Assembly: GCA_950295325.1 (NCBI GenBank)
Contig: OX485805.1
Span: 20,323,501-20,387,500, forward strand
Source of the DNA: Polytrichum commune
Lineage: Eukaryota > Streptophyta > Polytrichopsida > Polytrichales > Polytrichaceae
Length of the DNA stretch: 64,000 bases
Reading direction: 5' to 3'
How positions within the stretch are numbered: the first letter of the stretch is position 1; each line of letters starts with the position of its first letter. Shown one piece after another: positions 33,820-45,252 of the stretch. The notes under the pieces were generated by a model. The model saw nothing but the letters and a program-made list of their open reading frames with translations, made no database searches and was not told the origin of the DNA. The position numbers and the translations under genes are program-made.

Positions 33820-35553
33820 CTAGAAATCCGGAGCCATCAACTCCGAACCTGAGAAAATTGGCATATGGAGAATCTTATATGCCAATGCCTGCGTAACATC
33901 CCTCAAGATGGAATTCCCATCTCTCAAAGTTACAGGGTCTTTAGCCCCAACAACAGTGGTGTCTACCAATCCAAATGAGAGAGGTAAACGTGCTTGACCA
34001 ATTTGATCCGCTGGTCCGGCATGGCGAGGATGTGACACCTTGTTGCTACCACCACTTGTAGAAGCCACCGCATTTGCCAATGTTTGTGATCGAGTAGAAG
34101 CCGCAGCCACCACCTCTCCAGATGCCCCAAACATATACATGTCCGAACCCGTGGTGCCACCACCCGCATGCGGCTCAGAAATTTGAGCAAAAGATGCAGA
34201 AAATTTGAGCTTTTGCTCAAGCTCTGCCACCTTAGCCTCAAGACTCTGCTCCCTTGGAGATTTGCCAGTGACATATCTGGCAGGCCGCATCTCATGATGA
34301 AGTTGGAAACAATGATCCACATCGTGATTAGTGTCACTACAATGGTTACATTTCAATTGTCTCTTCTTAGAATTGTCCCCTGTCTTTACTGGTTCTATCT
34401 TTTGTTTTAATTTTCCCAAAGGCTGGATTTTCTTCTTCTTAGGACAATTGGGATCATTCTTCGAATGACCAACTTCTCCACAACCCCAACAATGCAAAAT
34501 CTTTTGCTCCTTAACGGTTTGAGTCTCAGCTAAACTACTAGTAGCTGTGACAATTCTTCTTGATTTCGTACTCTCTGTCATCCAAGATACCATGTCTATG
34601 GCATCGTGTTGACAGAGAGCCCGATCACATCTCTCAACCACGGCAAACGCTTGTGCAAGCGTAGCTCTGCCTTCGTAGTCGAGGATAATCCGAGGGGATG
34701 CCAACTCAAGTAGCCGCTTGTCAATCTTAGACAAAAAAATTTTGACAAGCTGACTCTCAGCAAAAACACCTCCCGACTCAACAGCAAAGCGTGCAAGTCG
34801 CGTATACATGGTCCGTGGAGTGTCATCCTTCTCTCGGCGGAAATCTTGAATGTGCTGCATCTGGTCTCGCCGAAATCCACCATACTCCAACTCTAAATGT
34901 ACGACAAATTCAGCAAGGGGATTAAATGGAGGTGGTGGACCAACAGCCGTCAATGCTGCCTGTGTAGCACGTGCCATCTGTGAAAGGGTAGCCGTGCTAC
35001 TGCCAGCCACTATTGGCCCAAGTGCCAGTTCTTGGTCCTTAGACTCCTCTGGTGGATCCTCCTCCTTTAAGGTGGGTGGAGCTAAGGTGGCAATCGCCCC
35101 ATCCTTAAGGGCTGAAATAAGCTCAACCCGGGCCTCCCAATACTGCTCCACCCCCCGAAGTTGTCGCTGATGACCCTCTGTCCAGCGTTTGTAAGTTTGG
35201 AATGCCTCATGCTCCAAATGCTAAGGCAGAAGTTCAAAGGCATACCAATCATTGAAATTGGAAGACCTTTGGCGTTTCTCCTTAATCCAGGTACGAAACT
35301 GGAGTTTCCAATTGGGCAAGGAAATGCCCCCAGCTCGACCTGAGAACCGATCACGCACTGAACCGTGGTGATCGTCGTCCATTTCGTCGAACGTGCCAAC
35401 ACTCCAAATCCGAAGCCTACTAGTAGTGTCCAACGCCGAAATAGGCTCAAAAGCCTCGTTGGTATCTACCTCTGGCTCAAGATTTGTGGTATGCACGTCC
35501 TCCAAGTAATCTGGTGATGGAGATCGATAATATCGGCTCCTAGTTTGCACCAT
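33820..35553 (-). pseudogene. Gag polyprotein with two zinc knuckles
   Basis: The frame starts at ATG 35553 (MVQTRSRYYRSPSP) and runs to TAG 33820-33822, broken once by TAG at 35221-35223. The retrotransposon Gag core is at about 34900-34600 (EFVVHLELEYGGF ... LVKIFLSKID). It is followed by two CCHC knuckles: CWGCGEVGHSKNDPNC near 34490 and CNHCSDTNHDVDHC near 34350. The first has an extra residue before the last Cys. Gag packages the RNA in virus-like particles. Both stops are TAG and each could come from CAG by one C-to-T change. A coiled-coil-like segment (LEAKVAELEQKLKF) follows the knuckles. Confidence 0.88.
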
Positions 35554-36743
35554 AAAATAATCACTTGAGTACCGGCAACTATCTACAAGGTAATGGTAAC
35601 CTGCACCTGTTGCGGGCTATCTAAATAGCAATCCCTTGCCAAATGCCAAGTGTTTATTTAGGCCCCCATAATTCCAAAATTGTGCAAAGGTTTGAGATTG
35701 GTAATTAAAATTAAAAAAATCAGCGTTGAAAATGTTAATTTCTAAGGTGATTATGGACTCCAATCAACAAACTAGTTGCACCAATGGACTCCTAGGAAGA
35801 TTTCACACAAATTAGGCTCAAATTTTACTCCGTTCGGAGTTAATTTGCTCCCAAAAACAAAAATCAGCGTTGAAAATGTTAATTTCCAAGGTGATTATGG
35901 ACTCCAATCAACAAACTAATTGCACCAATGGACTCCTAGGAAGATTTCACACAAATTAGGCTCAAATTTCACTCCGTTCGGAGTTAATTTGCTCCCAAAA
36001 ACAAAAATCAGCGTTGAAATTAATAATTTCAGCAATGATTTTGAATTCCAATCAACAATCCAATTACACCATTGGATTCCTTGGCAAATTTCACTCCAAT
36101 CGGAGCTAGTATGCCCCCAAATTTGAACCTCAAAGTTTGTGAGAATTAAATGCCAAGTTTGAAAGGTGAAAGTAAAAATGTAAAAATTTTAAAAAAATGT
36201 AAAAAAAAAGTGAAAAGTAATTGTAAAACAAAGTTGGTAAAAGTAATGTTGGAAAACAAAAACAAAAACAAAAAATAAAAATTTTAAAAAACAAAACCTT
36301 ACCTGCCTCTGCCAGGGCCTGGCTGGCACCCGCCCGCCCATGGGGCCCGGCTGACGCCCGGCCTGCCAAGAGCTTCAGAGCTCTAGGAGGGTCCGGTGAG
36401 CTCCGGATCCGTCCGGAGCTCAATAAAAAATTAAAAACAAGTCGGATATTTTTTTTTTGTTTGTTTTAAAAAAGAATTAAACTTTGCTTCCACAATTTGC
36501 AAGCAAGAAAGATGTGACTTGAGATTCCATTTGGTCTCAAGATTCAACCATCAACAATTGAAGAAAACACAAAGAGACACCAAAAGAGAAATGCGGAGAT
36601 TTCTCTCAAAATCTTCTTGAGGGTTGCAAGGAATTGCAAACTAAGCTTTTATACACTTGTATCACTCATTTGCTCTTACTACTGGGCTATTCTAGCTCCG
36701 AAATACAACCAAAAATGCAAAAATAAGCCAATTGTTGTCAAGT
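35554..36743 (-). other. Leader/right-LTR second half of the Ty3 element, with tandem repeats
   Basis: Between the gag ATG and block B lie three copies of a 144 bp unit (starts at 35721, 35865 and 36009; the third diverged). There is also an AT-rich tract with a GC-rich island (36303-36412), and next to block B a TATA-like GTATAAAAGC on the minus strand near 36650. The latter suggests promoter and R-U5 sequence of the 5' LTR. The LTR/leader boundary and primer-binding site could not be fixed; GCAACAGGTGCAGG near 35610 (minus) was considered, but no tRNA match is known to me. Confidence 0.55.
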
Positions 36744-37176
36744 ATGAGGGTTTCTCTCTCCAAGCTCAAGAAACTAAGAAGTCTCCTTACAAGCTTAAGA
36801 AACTATGAAATTCACACACAAGAGTCAAGCTATCTCTCACTCCACAAAGGGAGAATCCAAGAGTGCAAGTGATGGAGAAAGAATGCAAAGGCTTTACTCA
36901 TGATCTACTACACCATAGCCATAAGATAGCAACAACAAGCTCTCTCTCTCTCTCAAAACACACTCACAAGACTTGACTTGACAACAATGGCAAGTCAAAA
37001 TGCCTTCCTCTCCACATAACCCCAATCCTATGTGAATTTCATTCATGGAGTGGATGAACAACTAACTAGGACTCCCAATGGAGTCCATAATCCATCCAAA
37101 CACACATGGACTCCTAATGGAGTCCATTTACTCCTAATTTGACGTGACTTAGCCCCCGATGTCGCCTCACGTGACA
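36744..37176 (-). repeat. Right (5') LTR, block B
   Basis: These 433 bases begin (minus) TGTCACGTGAGGCG and match 26496-26930 base for base by eye, except two fewer bases in a (TC)n run. They directly abut MITE-A sequence at 37177. Beyond 36744 the similarity to the left LTR stops after a shared CTTGA. Confidence 0.85.
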
Positions 37177-37297
37177 AAGGAATCTATAGTAGAATATACC
37201 TCAAATGAATAAAGCAACATTGGAAGAGGCCAACATGTAACCGGTTGGTTCTAGAATCACTAGGATCTTGACCAACTATGTCCAAAAAATTCTTGGG

Positions 37298-38269
37298 CAC
37301 CGGTTACAATGGCGAGTCTTGAAGGTTGTCACTACCTCGCCTTAAGCTCGAGGCATTCATTGTCGACTAGGTTCATTGAGCTATACACTACGGTCATGTA
37401 ATGCTGACACAGATGAGATCTATATATTTTTAGGTGAATAAACTTAAAGTTTAGAGTGGAGGCACCCATAACTAATCACTTGAGAGACTTTACACCATAT
37501 CTAGAGAAGTATGAGGCGGTACAAATTTTTCATGTAAAAAGGTAGAAATTAGGAGGACTTGAATGTTTTGGGTAATTTTATTCCCTATATTGAAATTACT
37601 AGGAATTTTTCAAGCCAATAGTTACCCTGAACATATTACCAATGTCTACGGTTCGCCATAACCACTCATTCCTCCTCACTGTAGCACTCAAAACCAAGAC
37701 ATGTGTCATGGCACTATCGCTTCCAACCTGATCAAAATTTAGTCATAGCATGATGAAAATTCCGGTACCCTATAGATTGCCGATGGGGTGTTGATTGGGA
37801 ATTGGCACCTCTAATATATGTGGTGCCGGCCGGCTTGTGATTGATTACGCTCATAAGAGTTTTGACAAATGATCGTAGACAATAAGTAGCATTACGATGA
37901 GCAGTTATAAGTCGACCTATAAATCAACTATGTGTCACCCTAGGTAAAATTTAAACTTTAAAACTTGCAGCAATATCTATATTCAAGATTTTTCTGACCA
38001 ATTGCATTTTCCTTAAAACAAAATATTTATCTTCACAAGAAAAATAATTCCCCGCTATTACTCCTCCTAAACAGATGCAAATTTCGCTTATTTTATCGGT
38101 TCTAGATGCCTCAACCTTACCCTGACCTCAAAAAAGAGCCACAGTAGCATATTCGGCAAGCCATTGCAAAGATGTCCAACCTGTGAACTCCACCCTCACA
38201 TGGGGACTCCACCCTCATAACAGTTATTGCAAGCCCTTCCCCATAAACTCATATTCACTTCGAATCTAA
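37298..38269. other. Region without a recognised gene
   Basis: No coding family, RNA gene or clear repeat was seen between the MITE-A end and the MITE-C copy. Confidence 0.45.
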
Positions 38270-38771
38270 GGGCCACTTCACACATGAGACTGAGAGCCCG
38301 GGACCATTACACTTCAAGCACTCTCATTGGTGGGAAAGGTGGGGCCGGTCCAAGTTCGCTACTTCACACTAAGCTTGAGGGACCGACGGAGTATGCGAAT
38401 GCAAGATGGATGTAACGTCTACATGGACTCCTACATGGCATCGAATGGATCATGTTTCATGGTCACTTAGATTATTTTGAAAAACCACCTCTTGGAGAGA
38501 GGCTTAACACAAAATTGGGAGACAATGGCACTCCGAACGCTCACAACCGTTGGTTTGTTCTATTCTATCATGCGTGAGGACATGCTTGAACAAACATTCA
38601 TTAAAATAGCATTTGGTTGAGGGCCCGGTCACATATGACTTCACACTACACTTGAGGGTTTGTGACCACACTACATGATTTTGGAGGTGTGTTGGGACGG
38701 CCTTTGGACACTTTCTTTTGGGCTCTCACAATTTCATGGTCACGGCTCCTGGCTAGTGTGTGAAGTGGCCC
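38270..38771 (+). repeat. MITE-C copy 2
   Basis: The ends GGGCCACTTCACACATGAG and CTAGTGTGTGAAGTGGCCC are inverted. TAA precedes it; TCA follows, so one duplication copy has changed. The interior matches the copies at 57773 and 59423 (for example GGTCCAAGTT and ATGCAAGATGGATGTAA). Confidence 0.8.
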
Positions 38772-41414
38772 TCATGTTCACTCCGAATCTTAGTGGGAGG
38801 CAGATCTAGGGAATATTGTTGGGGAATAATTGATTTAGATGCTTGAACCCACAGTACCAACCATGAGAGTTCATTGGTGTTATGATACCCTAATCTAGTT
38901 ACAAGTTAGGGGAAAGATTGTATTAGCTAATAGCCAAGATTGTACACAAAAGACTCAAAGTGGATAAAAGATCCAAGGAGAAAATAATAGTTTGTACCAA
39001 CAAGGTCACTAAGGTAAAGAATTACCCACATCCAAATCCACTTACTTACAAGCTGGAGAAAAGGCTATAGTACACTGCATATTGTATCTAGTGCCACTTA
39101 CTATTTGGAATTATGCAATGCTATATATTTTTTATACTGCTTATTTCATATTTTGTCAACAAATGTCAAATTGATTGTTTGAAGATTATAAAACATTAAC
39201 AACTTTACTTGATAGAGAATTGCATCAATAATATAAAAAAACCACATTGTGTAATTCCAAATAGTATGTGACATGAAATGTCATATTCAATGTAGCTAGT
39301 AGGCAAGACTTATTGTCCATACCTTAAAGAAATTTCGGCCAATGGCAATGTTAACTAGGTGGTGGGAGAGAGACTAAAGGGTTGGGCACATGGCCCAGCT
39401 TTGCTACCACGCAATTACTTTTAGTTGTTGGGGAGGTCGGGCAACCGGGCAAGCGGTAGTACAACACAACAAGAAATTGGTTGCAGACAATGCAAGCCAC
39501 CGCACAAGCTACAAAATGCAATAAGGACAAAGCTTACATTACACTGCCAACGCAATAATCCCACTGCGTATGTTTTACCCCAAGGTAAAAACATGTGTTT
39601 TGCTTCAAAGTTTGATTATCATTTTGAGGTTTTGAAACTTTTTTGAATGTTGCGGCCCATGTCTTCCAAGGGCTGTCCAGGCTATGGAAGTCCTAGCCAT
39701 GTGCCTAGCCTCTGAGGGGTCGACCACACTGGCCACTTTTGACACCATCCGTCGGCACCTCTGGCTGTAATAGTGTGAAAAGTGGTGGGCCAATATCTAT
39801 TCCTCAACATAATCCCCAACAATTACATGGCCGGAACCGGACAAAAATGTTATTTGATGGGGGCACGAGAGAGAGAGAGAGAACTTGGTGGAGCCAACCA
39901 CGACACCCGCATGATGTCTGTCATTAATTCAACATTCCTGATTTCTGTTGCTTTTGGGTGAATGAAGTCGATGATTCTCAATGATAGGCTCGCTTTAAAG
40001 GTGCCCACATGGGTTAATGCTCCACTTGAACAACACAAGTAACCTTGCCATTCGCCATTTTCATTCTCAACCTTGAGAAAGTTCACAACAAAAGAACTTA
40101 TTACATAAGTATGTATGTTGCCTAATAATAAGTACTTCCAGGAAGATTCTCGTAACTCTTTTATATCTTGAATATCAAACATGTAGAGTAAATCCTCATC
40201 CTGCTTTTAGCATGCTCATATTGATTATGTACTCTCTCTTTTTACTGAACGATACGATCTTCACTAAATTTGTCTCGTGTGAATTTATGTTCTTGTATTG
40301 AGAAGAACAACCTTGTTACAAGACAACAAGCTATCATTGTGTTATCAAAAAGACACTTTACAATCAAGTTATACGATTTTCAAAATATCGTAATTATGTG
40401 AGATTCCAATCGGATTCTCAAATCACATTAAGAGTTCGGTTTAGAGCAATCACCTTAAACCCGTTTGGGTGATTACACACAACAATGTTAAGCTTCAAAC
40501 CTAACTGCGGTGGGGCGAGAATAAGTTGGATATGTGTGGGACTAACTCCTAAGAGACCACATACTATTGTAAGATTCAAGCTTTCTAGTGGCATGAATAT
40601 ACTAGCAGTGGTGGATGTCTCGGTACCAAACAGGACACAACACCTTTTGAAGTTGGTTTCATGCCCGCCTCATGCGAACGGGCCTCCAAAAGGATATTCT
40701 CAGAGCTTGTTCAATGCTCACCTGGCTCAGTTTCGGTGAACGAGTTTTGTGTGCATTGTTTGTGTCGTTTAGACAGCTTTTTGGGGGAGTTTGGGGTTTC
40801 TCTTGGATCATTTGTTGTGAAAATCTACACCTTGTGCAGCCCCAAAGGTGGGCTTGAGAGGTTGCCTAATAAGCGAATGGAGTTGCAAGCAACATACACT
40901 TGGATTCAGGAAAGTGAATTGTTCTATGGATTTCATTACAATCTCCTTCGACCTAACTTAGACACGGCCAAGCAGAGAGGCACATTGAATGGTCCCTGGA
41001 AAGAAGGGGAAATGAAATGAACTGGACCCACATTCCCAGATGGCGACGAGGTGATTGGAAAAATCCAAGGAAAGGTGTGTTGGAAAATCAACAGAATTGA
41101 GCTGGAAATCGTGCACTTGCAGGGCTGTAATGATGCTAATAAGGTTGGAGGAGGTACCTTACTTGATCCTGCACAGAAAGCTCAAGAAGAGATAGAAACT
41201 GAAAGAGACAGAAGTTGCAGCACTGAACTTGCGACACTTTTCGAGATTTTTTTTGTTGTTGTTGTTGTTTTTCCTTCTTCTTTTGACACAAGGCCAACAC
41301 GCCAGCGCCAAATACATTAACACTTTTTGAGATTCGCAACTTGCCTAATAACTAATGCTAGTGACCTACCTTCAACTGCCTACCTGGCAGTTCAGGGCGT
41401 CTGCAATGCAGTGT
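38772..41414. other. Region with unassigned ORFs
   Basis: Overlapping plus-strand frames at 40485-40739 and 40661-41020 have a less AT-rich, coding-like composition (for example MELQATYTWIQESELFYGF), and the frame beyond the TGA at 41018-41020 stays open for about 45 codons. No family was recognised. It may be a broken gene. A (GA)n-like tract lies at 39867-39882. The remainder has nothing identifiable. Confidence 0.4.
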
Positions 41415-41478
41415 CTGGGGAGATTTTTTGGGCATAATCGGTCAAGATCCTCGTGTTTCTAAGTCCAACCAGTTGAGG
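41415..41478 (-). repeat. MITE-A fragment
   Basis: It covers only the terminal 64 bases: CTGGGGAGATTTTTTGGGC, then ATAATCGGTCAAGATC and AAGTCCAACCAGTTGA. The sequence breaks off inside the conserved AACCGGTT block. Confidence 0.75.
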
Positions 41479-42433
41479 TATGCTGCCCTATTTTCGTGGG
41501 TTACATCTTGAGCAATTTGTTCTATTTATGTGCATTGGCGTTTGGTGTGAAATTTATTTCCCATGCAGAGGAAGTACACGAAAATTCGTCCTATTTTTTT
41601 GTATTTAATTTCTCCTTTTTTTGAATTAGTTGTGAGTTTTCAAGTATTTTGCTAGAGTGTACTCTGATACATTTTCAAAGGTCTCATTTTAGAAGTGAAC
41701 AACTCCTATGATAGAAGCAAATCTTGTCTACTTATTACATCTAAGTTTGTCTTTACACACTCATCATGTGTCTTGGAACCCAACACTTATTTGGCTTTAA
41801 ATACTCTCACCAAGTGTCCTATATCCGACACCCTAGCTAGCCCATCATAGCAAAAGGATAGGAAGGAATTTTCTTGTCCTTGGATCATGCTTACCTTGTC
41901 ATATTTAGAGAGATTGCTTCTTTATTTTTGGTACTTGCCTCTCCCATGCAAGTGCTTCTAAATTTTCTTCATGGACCTATTTCCGACACACTCCCTCCCT
42001 CATTAGCTCACCACAACCCTTAGACCTCCTCATCAGTGTGTATGTTTGACAAATTTCATGTGACGTTCAACCTCAAATCCAAAGTGTCACATGACGTTTT
42101 CAAAAACAAAAATGAATGTCAATTGACATCTACATTTTATTCCAAAATGTCACCTCAATTTTTGGCTTACACAATATTTTAGAAAACTAATATTTTGAAT
42201 AATAAAAAACAAACTTGATTTGTAACCAAAAAAAAAACTATCAATCGAGCGTAAGTATCCTTCGGTCTCGCATGTTTCTCCACTTATGCAATGTGATTAG
42301 AGAGAAATGCACGACATACAGAAAAGAAGTCAAGAGCCTTGAATTTAGGCGTCTTTCTCCACTTTTTGCTTCTGAATCTGCAGCCAGACTCTGCTATCTC
42401 TCCGCCAAAAGCAACGGACAAAAATTCTCAAAG
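41479..42433. other. Region without a recognised gene
   Basis: AT-rich sequence with scattered GTCAATTGAC-type palindromes. The open frame starting near 42215 runs into the SAC-domain fragment but has no known domain before it. Confidence 0.4.
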
Positions 42434-42812
42434 GTGATCAACATGGGTGACTCTCTTGCACTTCAGTACGGAGGCTCTGAGGCTCACAATTACGTATGCT
42501 CCTCCCTTTGCTTGATTCTAGTTGAATGTATCTATTTATCTATCTACCTATCTGCTGAACAATCAATATCAACCGATATCCTTTTGAAGCATATTATATC
42601 CTTTAGTGGTAAAGAAAAAGAATAAAAAGTTGTTCAATTGGTGAGGTCTGATCTAGGTCTCTGAACTGGAATTGTGAAATATAGAAACACTTCTAGTGCG
42701 CTGGCCAACAAAAGGTTGTTACAAGAAGGAATATTGATTATCGTTGGGAATTAATTGGTTCCAGGTGTTTCCAGAGAGGCAGGGGAAGTGGAAAGCAACC
42801 ACACAATCACAA
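42434..42812 (+). pseudogene. Two-exon fragment of a SAC-domain phosphoinositide phosphatase
   Basis: Exon 1 (about 42434-42493) encodes VINMGDSLALQYGGSEAHNY and ends at a GTATGC donor. After a 271-base intron ending GGTTCCAG, exon 2 (42765-42812) encodes VFPERQGKWKATTQSQ. Joined in phase 0 they match the segment of plant SAC1/FIG4-like phosphatases that follows the catalytic CX5R loop. The remainder of the domain is absent on both sides: the sequence loses similarity right after TTQS. Keeping the intron means the fragment came from genomic DNA, not a retrocopy. Such captured gene pieces are often found inside Mutator-like or other transposons; no carrier ends were identified here. Not expected to be functional. 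Confidence 0.75.
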
Positions 42813-43578
42813 CTTCATGATTACAAGTTAATTATCCCAACAGAACAATTCACTCTAGAACAAAGTGCGCTACAATCAATCCTAACCGAAAGCAGGTGAT
42901 GATCTTCGTGCCACTTCTGCGTCATTTTTGCAGTAAGAAGCCTCTCCTGCTCCAAGAAAGCTCAAAGGGATTCAAATGCTTTCAACAAGGGAGCTTTGCG
43001 ATTCAAAGGGAATTGCTCAAAACAACTTTGGTTGAAAGCAAGAAAAACTCACATTGGTTGGAAGCAAGAAAAAACTCATATGGAGTGGAGGATGTGCAAG
43101 CACCACGGTGATACAAACATTTGCCTCGTCATGTTCCTAGTTAGTCTCGCTCTCCGATCACCATCTTAGCTCCCGGTTACAAAGGAAATTGCAAGAGCAA
43201 AGTTGAACTTAAGTATGTGAGTGACTGTAGGAAGTTCTCCTACTGTTATGGGTTATGTTTTCCGGATACTTGAGCTACACTTTATAGTACTCAAGTAATA
43301 CGTGTCATTTCAATTTCTAGTGTGTCAATTGACGTGTGGTTTTTTTCTTCACAAGTCACAGTACATGTCAATTTCTAGATTGTGCGTGTCAATTGACGTG
43401 CATTTTTTTTTTGTGCAAGTTTTTGCGTGTCAAAAGAGAAAAACTTGCAAAAACTTTGTCAAACATATACACTGCTCCTCATGGTTGTAACAACACAAGC
43501 AATGTTGTTTGATGACCATAAATGTATCATTGGCCAATAATTGAAATGTGTTGAACTCCTCTCCATGGAAAGCAAAGG
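42813..43578. other. Region without a recognised gene
   Basis: A repeated GTCAATTGACGTG motif occurs near 43325 and 43388. The ORF at 42896-43111 has an imperfect internal repeat (ESKKNSHWLEARKNS) but no domain. Confidence 0.4.
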
Positions 43579-44170
43579 TTAGGTCTCTGTAGAGTCTACA
43601 TAGATCACCTCACATATCTTCATCGCGGAAAGAAAATCAACAATGTAACATGTTGGACTTTGTGCAAACTTTATGAGGGAGATCACAAAGTGGAGCATAG
43701 GCATCAAACAAGGTAGGATAAGCATGTTTTGCCAGTCTAGGAGCATAGAAAGATTCTTCTTTGTTGCATGCGCTTTGGGTGCATTCATGGCCATCTTCGT
43801 CACCAAGGAGTTATACTCCTCAAGCACTCTCCTTGCAAGTCCTAGGATGGAGATCCAACAAGTCTTCACATTTCTAAGGATCTTGTTAAATTATTTATTC
43901 CAAGCAAGCTACTAGTTTTTGAAACTCCAAAGTTCGCTTGGAAGGTGCGTTAAAGTAAGAGTACAACGATGCCAAGAGTCCCTCTACATGTTTCACGACC
44001 TCTACCTTGGAATGGGTTTGGATAGCCAAGTTAGTGTGGTATGCCATGCAATGGGCACCCATTGTGAACATATTGTGTTTGTTGATGAGTTACACTGTCA
44101 CACTCGACTTAGCACCTTGAAATATGGACACTCCATCTACCCCAAATGTGATTAAGTTTTATTTCATCTT
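43579..44170 (-). pseudogene. hAT-like transposase remnant
   Basis: Translating the minus strand gives DGVSIFQGAKSSVTV ... HNMFTMGAHCMAYHTNLAIQ ... VEGLLASLYSYFNAPSKRTLEFQKLV, then in another frame MKTCWISILGLARRVLEEYNSL ... LPCLMPMLHFVISLIKFAQS. This is the typical middle part of the RNase H-fold, hAT-related transposase-like proteins that are abundant in non-seed plants (HCMAHRTNLA- and CLMPLL-type motifs). Stops and at least one frameshift (near 43870) interrupt it. N- and C-terminal parts, zinc finger and inverted ends were not found. Confidence 0.7.
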
Positions 44171-45252
44171 GTGCTATGATAAAACCCCATCACAACAAAC
44201 GACGTTCGCAAACATACAAGTGAGGTTATCTAATGTCCCTCCCTCTACAACTCTTTCCAAGGTGAGGAGTATAGGAATACACTTCCAATCTACCAAAACA
44301 TAACTATGGACACTTATCCAGGATTGGCAATCTATCAATGTACTGTAACTTCATCACACAAAAACATTAGATGAAGGCATAGATTACTAATTGTACCAAT
44401 GGGGTCGGGCCTAGAGAATTTTTTCCTAAACTTGAAACCTTTTGGAGAGGCAAGTGGTGGAGCCATGGCTATGGCTACAACACAAACCAAAATGAATGAA
44501 ATGAAACACACACACACATACACACACCTAAAACTTCAAACTTCAAACACAAACACATAAATAACAACATTCTCCACGATTTAAAGCACCTAAGGCATGA
44601 ACCGGCAAGACATGCGCCCAAGGATGCATCAACTAGCAATGCATATGTCTTAACAAACTTGAGAGACCACTTCAACAAGGAAACTTGTCAAAAAGACCTT
44701 ACCAAAACAATACAAAGGGGTGAGAGGGTTGAACACCACAAAGAGGAGGGGTGTCCATGACAGGAGTGCCCAAAAATGGCTACATCCTATACATGTGCAA
44801 TATTCTTTATCAAATGCAAAGAGAGGACCCCAAAAACATGGCCAACAATTTTGAAGATACACGATATATATATAGAATTTAAAAATGTAAACATGACTGA
44901 GGATGGAAACTAAGCTAGATATGACCAAAATGGTCCCTTCCAAGCAAAGACTAGCATTTTTCACCTAAATGCACATGAGAGAATGGCCATTAGAACATAA
45001 AATGAAAGACATGAAGTTGAAGATACAAAATGAGCCTTGTGGATTTGAAATGGTCATAGAAGTTTGAAGCAATAAACTATGGATCTTGCAAATGCAACTG
45101 CCACCACACAATTGCCAACCAAACTCAACATCCATAACATCAACGAAGAGATGTAATGAGTTCAAAAATCAAATAAAAGTGAAGATGTTGTTGCCTAGGA
45201 GAGGCCAACATGCCTGACTAGCATACAAGGCAATTGCACCAGCAAAGGCGGT
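44171..45252. other. Region without a recognised gene
   Basis: Minus-strand frames at 44335-44964 are open but of low complexity and lack known domains. They may be upstream transposon sequence. Confidence 0.4.

Larger units (their letters stand above)
26388..37176 (-). mobile_element. Ty3/gypsy retrotransposon encoding a DNA methyltransferase and a PHD finger
   Basis: This is a 10.8 kb element read on the minus strand, about 9.8 kb without the 946 bp solo LTR inside it. Domain order is Gag with two zinc knuckles, aspartic protease, C5-cytosine methyltransferase, RT, RNase H, integrase, PHD. It interrupts a MITE-A copy; the flanks AGAGG and (A)AAGG look like an imperfect 4-5 bp target duplication. 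The outer ends are TGTC...GACA. The 433-435 bp blocks at 26496-26930 and 36744-37176 are identical by eye except for two bases in a (TC)n run. Coding frames are interrupted by several stops and frameshifts, so this copy cannot be autonomous. The arrangement is not that of a standard plant chromovirus: no chromodomain was seen. Confidence 0.9.
26286..37297 (+). repeat. MITE-A copy split by the Ty3/gypsy element
   Basis: The first half (26286-26387, CGGGGAGGACCGG ... TTTAGAGG) and the second half (37177-37297, AAGGAATCTATAG ... AAAAAATTCTTGGGC) join to a normal MITE-A when the retrotransposon is removed. This dates the Ty3 element as younger than this MITE and fixes the element's ends. Confidence 0.85.

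Noticed and set aside
35221-35223. Programmed stop readthrough between gag pieces
   Set aside because: The TAG is one of many stops and shifts in the element; a decayed CAG codon is simpler than readthrough.
36130-36423. 97-codon ORF in the Ty3 leader
   Set aside because: It is made of a low-complexity AT tract and a GC-rich island with no domain; it is part of the LTR/leader.
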